The notes: generated from the sequence alone by a model not told the origin. Positions 1 through 10,643 are shown, counted from the first letter of the stretch. The stretch: 64,000 bases of DNA from Arcobacter suis CECT 7833 (GCF_003544815.1 NZ_CP032100.1:1426001-1490000); one strand, 5' to 3'. Translations and numbers: made by a program.

Positions 1-1
1 A

Positions 2-877
2 TATGCTACAAATATTAAGCAAATGGCAGAAGATATATTCTCTTGGTTAAATAAAGAATTTAATATAGATAATCTTACTTTTTCATTATTTGATGTAAAT
101 AAAAACTATAAAGAAAAAATTTTAGTAAAAGGCGAAGAATTTTATTTAGATGATGAATTATCTTACTTTTTTATTATAAATACTCATACAAGTTTAAATG
201 CTACTGTTTCATTCAGCACTACTTCAAAAGTACACTTTAAAGTTCTTGAGGCAAAATACAGCACTATAGAAGCAGCATTTTTTCAAGTTTCTCCAATAAT
301 TCAAAGTGGTATTCTAAAAAAGAATTTTATAGAATCTTCATCTTTAGATTCTGTTACAAATGTATACAATAGAAATTATCTAATCGAAAATTTAAATACA
401 CATTTAAGACTTTCAAATAATACTCAAAATGAAATCTATTTTTTAATGATAGGAATAGACCATTTCAAAGCCGTAATTGACGAATTTGATTATGATATTG
501 CGGACAAAGTTTTGATTGAACTTGCAAAAATAATCCACTCAAATATAAATGAATTTGATATGGTTGGAAGATTAAATGGAGATGAGTTTTTAGTTTCAAT
601 TTTAAATAATGCAAGTGAATATCAAGCAGAAGAAGTTGCAAAAAAAATTATTTCTGATTTTGCTGAAGTTAGCATTTTAGTCAACGAAGAAAAAAAACAT
701 TCATTGAAAAAAACTATTTGTATTGGATTTGAAGTTTATAGATTATATGAAGATACTACAATAACAGACTGTATTAAAAATGCTGATATTGCACTTTATG
801 AAGCAAAAAATAAAGGACGAAGTCAACTATTTAAATTTAGTGATTTAAGTGTGGAAGATACTATTGATTTATTTTAA
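2..877 (+). CDS. GGDEF-domain protein with degenerate active site (5' end outside window)
   Basis: The reading frame is open to the left edge, so the first ATG at 23 is probably internal and the gene starts outside the window. Residues from about 108 (counted from that ATG) form a GGDEF domain: the start VTNVYNRNYL, the loop GIDHFK, the signature NGDEF at 185-189 and a C-terminal ADIALYEAKNKGRSQ. Active diguanylate cyclases normally have DxDxFK with a metal-binding first Asp and GG[DE]EF. Here the first Asp is Gly144 and the first Gly of the signature is Asn, the usual ND and GH residues are also changed, and no RxxD inhibitory site is visible. The upstream part resembles no domain I recognise. 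It may bind c-di-GMP or GTP, or act as a scaffold, rather than synthesise c-di-GMP. Family assignment is firm; loss of activity is inference. Confidence 0.85.
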   Translation, partial: YATNIKQMAEDIFSWLNKEFNIDNLTFSLFDVNKNYKEKILVKGEEFYLDDELSYFFIINTHTSLNATVSFSTTSKVHFKVLEAKYSTIEAAFFQVSPIIQSGILKKNFIESSSLDSVTNVYNRNYLIENLNTHLRLSNNTQNEIYFLMIGIDHFKAVIDEFDYDIADKVLIELAKIIHSNINEFDMVGRLNGDEFLVSILNNASEYQAEEVAKKIISDFAEVSILVNEEKKHSLKKTICIGFEVYRLYEDTTITDCIKNADIALYEAKNKGRSQLFKFSDLSVEDTIDLF

Positions 878-895
878 TCAATAGTATCTTTTTTT
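857..895 (+). terminator. Bidirectional intrinsic terminator
   Basis: A 13-bp perfect stem (857-869 with 876-888) with a 6-base loop is followed by seven T. It includes the stop codon of the GGDEF gene and lies just before the end of the convergent cmoB, so it can serve both. Confidence 0.85.
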
Positions 896-1808
896 ATAAA
901 ACTTTTCTAGCTTTTACATAAACTCTTTTGGGAGCGGGATAACCTTCCACTGTTTTAGTTTTATCATTTTCATCTAAAAAATCTTCCAAACTTTGATCGA
1001 AAGACCATTCCGTTTTTCTTTGTTCTTCTGATGTTGTTACAGTTGTTGCCAGAACTTCAATATCTTCAAACCCTGCTCTTTCAAGCCAATTTTTCAAAGC
1101 TGGAATTGTTGGTATAAAATAAATATTTGGAATTTTTGAATATCTTTTATTTGGAGTTAAACATAACTCTTCATCCCCATCAATCATAAAAGTATCTATT
1201 AAAATCTCACCTTTAGAATTTAATCCACGAGCAAGTGATTTTAAAGTTCCAACTGGATCTGGTCTGTGGTATAAAACACCTAACATAAAAATAAAATCAA
1301 ATTTATGATTATAATATTCTAAATGTTCAACACCCAACATTTCATAAACAATATCTGATTTTACAAAATGATTTATAAATTCAAATTGATGTAAAGTAAG
1401 TGGTGAAGGATCAAATCCAATTAATTTTTTTGGTTTATCTTCCAGCATTCTAAACATATAATAACCATTATTGCACCCAATATCTGCAACTATCTTATCT
1501 TTTAAATTAAAATGTGGTCTTATTAAATTATATTTAATATTACTTTGCCACTCACTATCTATTTCTAAATCAAAGATTTTAAAAGGACCTTTTCTCCAAG
1601 GTATTAATGATTTTGCTGTTTGTAAAATAATCTCTTGTTCTTCTGAAGTCAGATTTTCTTTAATACCAACACTAAACCAATCTCCATAATCTATATCTAA
1701 ATTATTTTTTTCTATTTTACAGGCTTTTTGGAGCTGTAAATACCAAGGTTCAACATTTTTCCAAGTTCTGCATTCGCTTTTTTTATTTTGTAATATTTCT
1801 AAATTCAT
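894..1808 (-). CDS. cmoB: tRNA U34 carboxymethyltransferase CmoB
   Basis: CmoB transfers the carboxymethyl group of carboxy-SAM to 5-hydroxyuridine at tRNA position 34, giving cmo5U and wider wobble decoding. Family hallmarks are visible: LIPWRKGPF, DSEWQSNIKYN, a Rossmann SAM loop ADIGCNNGYYM, GVLYHRPDP, NIYFIPT and the C-terminal KTVEGYPAPKR. The frame is open up to a TTG at 1865, but that start has no ribosome site. I chose the ATG at 1808, which gives 304 residues, in line with the shorter campylobacterial forms. A TATAAT lies only six bases upstream of it (1815-1820), so the transcript may be nearly leaderless. The gene converges on the preceding GGDEF gene. Confidence 0.92.
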   Translation of the reverse strand: MNLEILQNKKSECRTWKNVEPWYLQLQKACKIEKNNLDIDYGDWFSVGIKENLTSEEQEIILQTAKSLIPWRKGPFKIFDLEIDSEWQSNIKYNLIRPHFNLKDKIVADIGCNNGYYMFRMLEDKPKKLIGFDPSPLTLHQFEFINHFVKSDIVYEMLGVEHLEYYNHKFDFIFMLGVLYHRPDPVGTLKSLARGLNSKGEILIDTFMIDGDEELCLTPNKRYSKIPNIYFIPTIPALKNWLERAGFEDIEVLATTVTTSEEQRKTEWSFDQSLEDFLDENDKTKTVEGYPAPKRVYVKARKVL

Positions 1809-1906
1809 GTTGCAATTATAGATATTTAAGTTAAAATTCCATCTTAAATTAAATGTAATTGACAAAAAAACGCCAATTCATTAACTAGGGATTAACTTCT
1901 TATGAA

Positions 1907-1912
1907 TATAAT
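1907..1912 (+). promoter_or_regulatory. -10 box (TATAAT) for ccsBA
   Basis: A perfect TATAAT lies 30 bases before the TTG start of ccsBA, with AAAGGA between them at 1930-1935. No convincing -35 is seen, as is common in this phylum. Confidence 0.55.
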
Positions 1913-1941
1913 TCCTAAAATAAAAAATTAAAGGATATTTT

Positions 1942-4701
1942 TTGAATCTTTCAAATGTCTTATTCTCTTTTAGGACTACATTAATCTTACTTGCAATTTT
2001 AGCAATTGGAGCTGGATATGCTACTTTCATAGAAAATGATTTTGGTACATCTACAGCTAGAGTTTTGGTTTATAATAATCTATGGTATGAAACAATACTT
2101 GTACTTACTACAATAAATTTAACAGGGATTATTTTCAAATATAAAATGTGGAAAAGTAAAGCTAGATTTATTTTTCATACTTCATTTGTTGTTATTTTAA
2201 TAGGTGCAGGAGTAACACGATATGTTGGTTATGAAGGTATTATGCAAATACCAGAAGGTCAAACTGAAAATAGAATGTTATCTTTAGAACCATATTTACA
2301 AGTTACAATAAAAGATGGTGATAAAGTTTATTATCAAGAGTATCAAAAAGAGTTTACATCTTTATTTAAAGATATAAATAACTTTTCACATGAAATAATT
2401 TTTGGTGATAAAAAACTTAATATAAATTATAAAGATTTCTTATTTGCTAAAAAAGAGACTGCCAAAATGGGTTTATTAACAGTTGAAGCTACAATAAATG
2501 GAAAATCTCAAGATATAAAACTTCCAGGACTTAGAGGTCAAAAAGGACTTGCAAGAGAACTTACTTTTGATGATATTTCTGTTATGTTAGAGTATGGTTC
2601 AAAAGTTGTGGAACTTCCTTTTTCTATTAAACTAAATGATTTCCAACTTGATAGATATCCAGGAAGTATGTCTCCTTCATCTTATGCATCTGAAGTAACA
2701 GTAATAAAAGAAGATGGAAAAACTTATGATTATAGAATTTTTATGAATAGAACAATGCACGAAGGAAACTTCTTATTTTTCCAAAGTTCATATTTCCCTG
2801 ATGAATCTGGAACTGTGTTATCTGTAAATAACGACCCAGGAAAATGGCCAACATATTTAGGATATTTTTTATTAACTTTAGGTTTATTACTAAATTTCTT
2901 CGATAAAAAATCAAGATTTTGGAAATTAACTAAATATGTTAGTTCAAGAAACTTAGCTTCAATCGCTATTGCCTGTACATTTTTATTTTCTACAAATTCA
3001 CTTATGGCAAATGAAGAACCTGCAAATGCTTCTAATATAAATGAATCAACTCAAACTAATCAAATATTAGAGTATTTAAATGGATTCAAAAATGATTCAA
3101 AAGTTACATCAGAAAATTTTGCAAAACTAGTAACTCAAAGTACTGGTGGAAGAATGAAACCACTATCTTCACTTAATATGGAAATTATTCAAAAATTAAG
3201 TGGAAAAGCTACTTTATTTGGAATGAATTCAGACCAATTAGTTTTAGGAATGTTAACAAGACCTGATATTTGGAGTGATTTAAAAGTAATAAAAATTAAA
3301 ACTCCAAAATTAAAAAAATTCTTAGGTATTGATGAAAATGAAAAATATATTGCATTTTCAGAAGTATTTAAAGATGGAAAATATTTACTTTCAGGTGAAG
3401 CAGAAGCAGCTTTACAAGTAAAACCTATGGATAGAGGAACTTATGAAAAAGATATTATCCAATTAGATGAAAGATTAAATATCATTTATTCTGTATTTAA
3501 TGGAAGTTTATTTAACATCTTCCCTAGAGTTCAAGATGGTGTAGATTATCAAGATAATAACAAATGGTATAATCCACTTGATGCAATGCAAAACTTCAAA
3601 GATCAAAATCAATTAGCAGTTGAAACAATGACAAGAGGATTTATAAACTCTATTGTGGATAATGACTGGCAAGAAGCTAATAAGTTTTTATCAATGATGA
3701 CTATTTATCAACAAAAAGCAGGTAGTAGCGTTATTCCATCTGAAAGTAAAATAAATAATGAAATTATATTTAATAAATTAGATATTTTCTTCAAAGTTAC
3801 ATTAGCTTATATGTTATTGGGAATTGTTATGCTAATTGTTGCATTTTTTGTGGTATTTAACCCAAAAATTCAACCTAAAAAAACAACAACAATATTTTTT
3901 GCTATCTTAGCTATATTATTTGCTGTTCATACATTTGGAATGGGATTTAGATGGATTATTTCGGGTCATGCTCCTTGGTCTGATACTTATGAATCTTTAT
4001 TATATATTTCATGGTCTGCTGTATTTGCAGGTGTAATTTTCTTTAGAAAATCATTACTTGCTTTAAGTGCTGCTGTTATTGTTGCGAGTATTTTTATGTT
4101 TACTGCTCATTTAACAGGAATTGACCCTCAAATTACAAATTTAGTTCCAGTACTTAAATCTTATTGGTTAACAATCCATGTTTCGATTTTAACAGCATCT
4201 TATGGATTCTTTGGACTTGCAGCAATATTAGGATTTATGACTTTAATTATGTTTATTTTTAGAACAAATAGACCTCATATTGATGAAACAATCAAAACTG
4301 TAACTGCAATAAATGAAATTGCTTTAATTATTGGACTTGCAGCAATTACAATTGGAAATTTCCTTGGTGGAGTTTGGGCAAATGAATCATGGGGAAGATA
4401 TTGGGGATGGGATCCAAAAGAAACTTGGGCTTATGTTTCAATCGTAGTTTACGTAATAGTTGTACACTTAAGATTTGTAAAACCATTATCTACACCATTT
4501 GCTTTTGCAACAGCTTCATTATTAGCTTTTGCTTCAATCTTAATGACATATTTTGGAGTAAACTTCTACCTATCAGGAATGCACTCTTATGCAACAGGTG
4601 ATCCTGTTCCGATTCCTACATGGGTTTATTATGTACTAACGATTGTTATTGTAACAATTGCACTAGCATTTAGAAATAGAAATCTAAAAGAAACTTTATA
4701 A
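1942..4701 (+). CDS. ccsBA: Fused cytochrome c biogenesis protein CcsBA (System II synthase)
   Basis: This 919-residue protein carries ResB/CcsB in the first half and CcsA/ResC in the second, the single-chain System II haem exporter and cytochrome c synthase typical of Campylobacterota. It spans the inner membrane, exports haem and ligates it to CXXCH apocytochromes in the periplasm. N-terminal membrane segments lie near residues 8-28 and 40-90, followed by a large periplasmic domain. The C-terminal half has many helices and the tryptophan-rich haem-binding WWD segment near residues 817-829 (WGRYWGWDPKETW), with flanking conserved His in VHTFGMGF, SGHAPWSD, LTIHVS and SGMHSY. Start is TTG, supported by AAAGGA seven bases upstream. 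It is transcribed alone. Confidence 0.95.
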   Translation: MNLSNVLFSFRTTLILLAILAIGAGYATFIENDFGTSTARVLVYNNLWYETILVLTTINLTGIIFKYKMWKSKARFIFHTSFVVILIGAGVTRYVGYEGIMQIPEGQTENRMLSLEPYLQVTIKDGDKVYYQEYQKEFTSLFKDINNFSHEIIFGDKKLNINYKDFLFAKKETAKMGLLTVEATINGKSQDIKLPGLRGQKGLARELTFDDISVMLEYGSKVVELPFSIKLNDFQLDRYPGSMSPSSYASEVTVIKEDGKTYDYRIFMNRTMHEGNFLFFQSSYFPDESGTVLSVNNDPGKWPTYLGYFLLTLGLLLNFFDKKSRFWKLTKYVSSRNLASIAIACTFLFSTNSLMANEEPANASNINESTQTNQILEYLNGFKNDSKVTSENFAKLVTQSTGGRMKPLSSLNMEIIQKLSGKATLFGMNSDQLVLGMLTRPDIWSDLKVIKIKTPKLKKFLGIDENEKYIAFSEVFKDGKYLLSGEAEAALQVKPMDRGTYEKDIIQLDERLNIIYSVFNGSLFNIFPRVQDGVDYQDNNKWYNPLDAMQNFKDQNQLAVETMTRGFINSIVDNDWQEANKFLSMMTIYQQKAGSSVIPSESKINNEIIFNKLDIFFKVTLAYMLLGIVMLIVAFFVVFNPKIQPKKTTTIFFAILAILFAVHTFGMGFRWIISGHAPWSDTYESLLYISWSAVFAGVIFFRKSLLALSAAVIVASIFMFTAHLTGIDPQITNLVPVLKSYWLTIHVSILTASYGFFGLAAILGFMTLIMFIFRTNRPHIDETIKTVTAINEIALIIGLAAITIGNFLGGVWANESWGRYWGWDPKETWAYVSIVVYVIVVHLRFVKPLSTPFAFATASLLAFASILMTYFGVNFYLSGMHSYATGDPVPIPTWVYYVLTIVIVTIALAFRNRNLKETL

Positions 4702-4707
4702 AACTTT

Positions 4708-4732
4708 GAGGAACTAAGATACTTAGTTCCTC
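4708..4732 (+). terminator. Intrinsic terminator after ccsBA
   Basis: An 11-bp perfect stem (GAGGAACTAAG with CTTAGTTCCTC) with a 3-base loop begins six bases after the stop codon. The following tract is only moderately T-rich. Confidence 0.75.
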
Positions 4733-4791
4733 TTCTTCATTTTTACTTAAAAACTTATATTTGCTATAATACAAAAAATCAAAGGAATTTT

Positions 4792-6084
4792 ATGAGTAAT
4801 AATATAATAGAAATTTTTAAAACAATAACAGCAATACCAAGATGTTCAGGAACTCACGAACCATTTATAAACTATATGCAAAATCTATCAAAAGAACTTG
4901 GATATTTATGTTTAAACGATGAATTTAATAATATTTTATGTAAAAAAAAGAACTCAACTGCAAAATTAGCTTTTCAATCACACTATGATATTGTTTGTTT
5001 AAGTGATAATTGTGTTCCTCAAATAATTCAAAATGGCGATATTTTAACAGCTCTTGATTCAACACTTGGAAGTGATAATGGAATGGGTTGTGCTTACATG
5101 ATAGCTTTGATGACTGAAGGATATGATGGAGAATTTTTATTTACAAGTGATGAAGAGATAGGATTAATCGGAGCAAATAATTTAGTATTGCCATTAAATG
5201 CTTCTTATATGTTAAATCTTGATAGTGAAGAAGAAGGTGAAATTTGTATCGGTTGTGCTGGTGGAGTTGATATTTTTGGAACAAATTCAAATAAAAAAAT
5301 AGTTCCAAATACAGATAATCTTGATTTATATGAAATAACAATAGGAAAACTTCAAGGTGGACACAGTGGTGTTGATATTGATAAAAACATTCCAAATGGG
5401 ATAAAACTAATTGTAAAAACAATAAAAGAGTGCAATGGAAAACTTTTAGATATAAATGGAGGTGAGAGAATCAACTCAATTCCAGTAAATGTAAAAGCAA
5501 TAATTGCAAGTTCAACCCACCCTATTTCTAGTCATGAAAATATGATAATAAATAAAATAGATACAAAATCTGAACACTTAAATATCTACGATGATAAAAT
5601 TATAGATTTTATCTATGATTTCCAAAATGGTGTAAGAGCTATGAATGAAGAATTAAATGTAGTTCAAACTTCAATAAATCTAGCAATCATAAAAACAGGG
5701 ATTGACGGAATAACAATAGAATTAAGCGGTAGGTCAATGGATAATGATGATTTGAAAAATCTAAAAAATGAAACAATAGAAATGCTAAAAAACTATAATT
5801 TCGAAGTTACAACAAATGGAAAATATCCAGCATGGAAACCAGACATAAATGAATTCACTTCAAAAGTTTTAGAAACCTATAAAGAATTTAATCCAAAAGC
5901 CTCACTAGAAGCCATCCACGCAGGACTTGAATGTGCAATATTTAAAGACAAATATCAACACATAAAAGTGGCTTCAATAGGACCAACTATAAATTTCCCT
6001 CACTCAAAAAAAGAACAAGTTTCTATAAAATCTGTGGAAAATGTATATAAAATAGTTAAGAAAATAGCTTTAGAAATGAAATAA
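4792..6084 (+). CDS. pepD: M20 family aminoacyl-histidine dipeptidase (PepD-like)
   Basis: Cytosolic zinc dipeptidase of the M20C (PepD, Xaa-His dipeptidase) type. The expected metal and catalytic motifs are present in order: HYD with His64 and Asp66, GSDNGMG with Asp95, the glutamate pair SDEE at 121-122, LNLDSEEEGE with Asp144, and IGCAGG. The C-terminal region carries the HAGLECAIF segment that supplies the last metal-binding context. At 430 residues it is shorter than the roughly 485 of the E. coli enzyme, mainly in the lid domain. It has AAAGGAATTTT before the ATG and is followed directly by a terminator, so it is probably monocistronic. Confidence 0.9.
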   Translation: MSNNIIEIFKTITAIPRCSGTHEPFINYMQNLSKELGYLCLNDEFNNILCKKKNSTAKLAFQSHYDIVCLSDNCVPQIIQNGDILTALDSTLGSDNGMGCAYMIALMTEGYDGEFLFTSDEEIGLIGANNLVLPLNASYMLNLDSEEEGEICIGCAGGVDIFGTNSNKKIVPNTDNLDLYEITIGKLQGGHSGVDIDKNIPNGIKLIVKTIKECNGKLLDINGGERINSIPVNVKAIIASSTHPISSHENMIINKIDTKSEHLNIYDDKIIDFIYDFQNGVRAMNEELNVVQTSINLAIIKTGIDGITIELSGRSMDNDDLKNLKNETIEMLKNYNFEVTTNGKYPAWKPDINEFTSKVLETYKEFNPKASLEAIHAGLECAIFKDKYQHIKVASIGPTINFPHSKKEQVSIKSVENVYKIVKKIALEMK

Positions 6085-6106
6085 AAGAGAGTTTTATCTC
6101 TCTTTT
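6083..6106 (+). terminator. Bidirectional terminator after pepD
   Basis: A 9-bp stem (AAAAGAGAG with CTCTCTTTT) with T-runs in both directions overlaps the pepD stop codon. The left copy of an 18-bp direct repeat begins at the very next base. Confidence 0.7.
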
Positions 6107-6124
6107 GCTCTTTGAATATCATAA
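6107..6124. repeat. Left copy of 18-bp direct repeat flanking the HEPN gene
   Basis: GCTCTTTGAATATCATAA occurs here and again, identically, at 7391-7408. On the minus strand this copy reads in frame as YDIQRA, then KER and a stop at 6094-6096. It therefore looks like the detached 3' end of the small membrane-protein gene that now ends at 7372. Confidence 0.85.
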
Positions 6125-6161
6125 TTTATAAAAGTATTAATTTAGAGGAAATATTGTAAAT

Positions 6162-7322
6162 TTATTTTTTATTCTCAGATAAATAATTATCCAATGTTGA
6201 AGAAGTACTTCTTTCCAATATTTTTTTATTATCTGATAAAGCCTTAATAAATTCTGATACTGAGGTATTACCAAATATTAAGGAATTAGTCAATTCTGAT
6301 ATTGAAGTATTCTCTAGCGTTAAAGTCTTATCCAATGCAAAAGAATTAGCAAATCCTAAAGCATTACCAAATATAGAAGTATTATTTAATCCTGAAATAT
6401 TACCTAATAGTAAAGTATTTTCTAATGATAAAGATTCTAAGACATTTTTAAGTCCTATCTTATCAATATTAGTATCTTTTATCTTATCAATTCCATCAAA
6501 TGCTTCTTTTAATTTTTCATTAACTTCTTTATATAATCTTTCTACTTCTTTTAAATCAGTATTATTAAAATTTTTATTATGAGCAATATTATTTCTATAA
6601 ATATATAATTTTTCCCATCTAGTCTTCAAATAATCATTTTCGCATTTTATATTTTCATTAAAATATTTTTCCCAATTTGATTCTTGAACAAACTCTTGTA
6701 ATATTGTTAAATCTATTACTTTTTTTTCATTAATTAATTTTTGTAATTCTGTTGGATTCCTTTTACTATACTTTGTAAATAAGAAAGCACCTAATTCATC
6801 AAAATCCAATCTTTTTAATTTATCTTCTTTATCTCTAACTTCTTTATTTTTTATAGCTATTTCTATTTCTTTGGGTGCTGTTTCTTCTATCCAATTAATT
6901 CCAACCTTTGTAATAAGGAAATATTTAATAAATTTTCTCATATGATTTTCTAATTTATTTATTAATACATATGCTTGTTTAGAATAGTAAAGAGGTAAAT
7001 CATTTCTAAGAATTTCTAGATCAAAATTATGAATATTAAAAATTTTTCTTAATTCTTTTAAAAATTTAATATAATTTTCTAATTTTTCTTCGTTTTCACA
7101 TATTACTTTAAAATGAAAATATCTTTCTACTTTTTCTTCAATTAGATTTATTTTTAAAGTATATCTATATTCAATTTCATTAAATAATAATTTATTTTCC
7201 TTAGCTTTAATATTTTCTTTTTCTAAAATTTTTAAGAAACTTTTATCATCATCACATAGATTATATAATACAGATTGTTTTTCTTTATTAATCAGTAATA
7301 AACATTCATATTTGAAATCCAT
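6162..7322 (-). CDS. HEPN-domain protein with C-terminal 12-residue repeats (putative RNase or defence protein)
   Basis: I do not recognise a named family with certainty. The central part (about 110-275) is helix-rich and resembles Swt1-like HEPN domains: LENHMRKFI, GINWIEE, and an RX4H motif RNNIAH at about residues 243-248, the catalytic signature of HEPN ribonucleases. Residues about 301-362 consist of five imperfect 12-residue repeats of the form [E/N/A/G]-N-[T/S] with regularly spaced hydrophobic residues. The charged N-terminal 100 residues have no evident motif. No signal peptide or membrane segment is seen. The start is supported by AAAGGAG. The gene lies between two copies of an 18-bp direct repeat, with no antitoxin-like partner. 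A role in abortive infection or RNA cleavage is inference from the motif only. Confidence 0.6.
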   Translation of the reverse strand: MDFKYECLLLINKEKQSVLYNLCDDDKSFLKILEKENIKAKENKLLFNEIEYRYTLKINLIEEKVERYFHFKVICENEEKLENYIKFLKELRKIFNIHNFDLEILRNDLPLYYSKQAYVLINKLENHMRKFIKYFLITKVGINWIEETAPKEIEIAIKNKEVRDKEDKLKRLDFDELGAFLFTKYSKRNPTELQKLINEKKVIDLTILQEFVQESNWEKYFNENIKCENDYLKTRWEKLYIYRNNIAHNKNFNNTDLKEVERLYKEVNEKLKEAFDGIDKIKDTNIDKIGLKNVLESLSLENTLLLGNISGLNNTSIFGNALGFANSFALDKTLTLENTSISELTNSLIFGNTSVSEFIKALSDNKKILERSTSSTLDNYLSENKK

Positions 7323-7371
7323 TAATTACTCCTTTAAATTTTCAGTAGTACTAGAGAAACATGTTTTAGAT

Positions 7372-7719
7372 TTATTCTATGTTGTTTTTCGCTCTTTGAA
7401 TATCATAAGAATATTTGAAAACCATGTAATCAAACATCTTAGCTTCTTGATTTTTTTGAAAGAAAAAATACATCTCCACAAGTCTATAACCCATTCTAAA
7501 AAATGCGGTAAAGGGAACTAAATAACTAATAATTGTTGAATAAATTCTATTTGGATAATACTTTTCCAACTCATCTTTTAGCTCTTTTAAAACTAAACTC
7601 TCTTCATATAATCTACTTTTATCTTGTGTTGAAATCGCTCTAACTGCAATTAAAAGATTAACTACAAACATTAAAGCATTTAAATTCCAACCAGTGATAC
7701 AAATATCTAAATAACTCAT
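7372..7719 (-). CDS. Small membrane protein of unknown function
   Basis: A 115-residue protein, not recognised. It has a probable N-terminal membrane segment (residues about 10-28), a charged middle (QDKSRLYEESLVLKELKDELEKYY) and a second hydrophobic stretch near 60-85 with several aromatic residues. The C-terminus YDIQRAKNNIE is encoded partly by the right copy of the 18-bp direct repeat. The other copy, next to the pepD terminator, would give YDIQRAKER. The present 3' end therefore looks rebuilt by an insertion. It is transcribed away from ligA. Confidence 0.65.
   Translation of the reverse strand: MSYLDICITGWNLNALMFVVNLLIAVRAISTQDKSRLYEESLVLKELKDELEKYYPNRIYSTIISYLVPFTAFFRMGYRLVEMYFFFQKNQEAKMFDYMVFKYSYDIQRAKNNIE
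7391..7408. repeat. Right copy of 18-bp direct repeat
   Basis: Identical to 6107-6124. It lies within the last codons of the small membrane-protein gene. The distance between repeat starts is 1284 bp, and the interval contains only the HEPN gene. Confidence 0.85.
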
Positions 7720-7820
7720 CTAAACTCTTTGTTTTTAATATTAAGGTTTCGATTATAACTTATTTATCTTTTATACTAAATCTATTAAGTATAATCACGA
7801 TTAAAAACTTCTAATAATGA

Positions 7821-9771
<1,951 letters not shown>

Positions 9772-9773
<2 letters not shown>

Positions 9774-9792
9774 AAAATAATATTTATTTTTT
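9772..9792 (+). terminator. Possible terminator after ligA
   Basis: An 8-bp A/T-only stem (AAAAAATA with TATTTTTT) overlaps the ligA stop codon and ends in a T-run. It is weak in thermodynamic terms because it has no G-C pair. Confidence 0.35.
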
Positions 9793-9815
9793 GAGTCAAT
9801 TTAATAAAATTTAAG

Positions 9816-9821
9816 TATAAT
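9816..9821 (+). promoter_or_regulatory. -10 box (TATAAT) of flagellin-like gene
   Basis: TATAAT lies 27 bases before the ATG at 9849, with AAAGGAG in between (9836-9842). This is a housekeeping-type -10; I do not see an obvious sigma-28 or sigma-54 element. Confidence 0.5.
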
Positions 9822-9848
9822 ATAAGCAATTATAAAAAGGAGTAAAAT

Positions 9849-10643
9849 ATGGATATTAATAGTATAAATAGCAATATATCTACGTTAAATACCTCGTCTT
9901 CTTTAAATCTTGAAAAAATTAGTTCAAGTAAATCTGTAAATAAAGTAAATGAAGATAGTACAAACCTTTATATAAGTGACTACAACAAAAAAAGAGATGA
10001 ATTATCTTTAAATGTTCAATCATTAAATGAAGGAATTGCTATTACTAAAATAGCTCAAAACTCTATTGAAAAACAACAAGAATATCTTACTAATATTCAA
10101 ACAAAACTTGAAAATGCTGATTCTTATGAAAATAAAAACGATTTAAAACAAAGTATAAATGAGGATTTAAGAAGTTTTAATCAAGTTGCTTATGAAACAA
10201 AATTTAAAAGAGAAAATATTATCGCTACAGATTATTATGATGATAAAAAAACTATTGATATAAACACAAAAAGTGCCAATTTTTCAATTGAAAAACCAAA
10301 TACACCAGCTTATGCAAACGATATTTTTGAATTATCAAATAATAGTGACTTAAATGATCCTTCAACACTAGAAGAAATAATAAATAAAGTTAGAACTTCA
10401 TCAAACCAATTAAAAAACACTTATGATGAATTTACTGAATTTGGAAATAAACTTGAACATGGTGCAAGAGAAACAATAAAAGAACAAGTTGATTTGTATA
10501 ATGAAACTAAAATGAATAAAGATAGAAACTTTGGACAAGAATCAACAGATTTTTCAAAAACAAATGTTAATGCAAATTTAGGCTATTTAGCAGCTTCTCA
10601 AGCAAATATTATACAAGAGCAAAGTGTAAGATTATTATCTTAA
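9849..10643 (+). CDS. Flagellin-like protein
   Basis: A 264-residue protein with the helical N- and C-terminal ends of flagellins but little else conserved. Residues about 55-95 (LNVQSLNEGIAITKIAQNSI) match the flagellin D0/D1 region that precedes the question-mark helix. The last 25 residues (LGYLAASQANIIQEQSVRLLS) match the flagellin C-terminus. The middle is hydrophilic and Asn/Asp-rich. It is shorter than a usual filament flagellin and starts with a Ser/Asn-rich segment. It could be a minor flagellin, a hook-filament junction protein or a regulator bound by a flagellin chaperone. It has a strong AAAGGAG ribosome site and is monocistronic, facing ppx. Confidence 0.65.
   Translation: MDINSINSNISTLNTSSSLNLEKISSSKSVNKVNEDSTNLYISDYNKKRDELSLNVQSLNEGIAITKIAQNSIEKQQEYLTNIQTKLENADSYENKNDLKQSINEDLRSFNQVAYETKFKRENIIATDYYDDKKTIDINTKSANFSIEKPNTPAYANDIFELSNNSDLNDPSTLEEIINKVRTSSNQLKNTYDEFTEFGNKLEHGARETIKEQVDLYNETKMNKDRNFGQESTDFSKTNVNANLGYLAASQANIIQEQSVRLLS

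Noticed and set aside
1809-1865. Longer cmoB with a TTG start at 1865
   Set aside because: No ribosome site, and a TATAAT lies inside the proposed extension; the ATG at 1808 is preferred.
6225-6450. Roughly 36-bp periodic DNA inside the HEPN gene, CRISPR-like at first sight
   Set aside because: The repeats are imperfect, in frame, and encode a 12-residue protein repeat; there are no unique spacers or cas genes.
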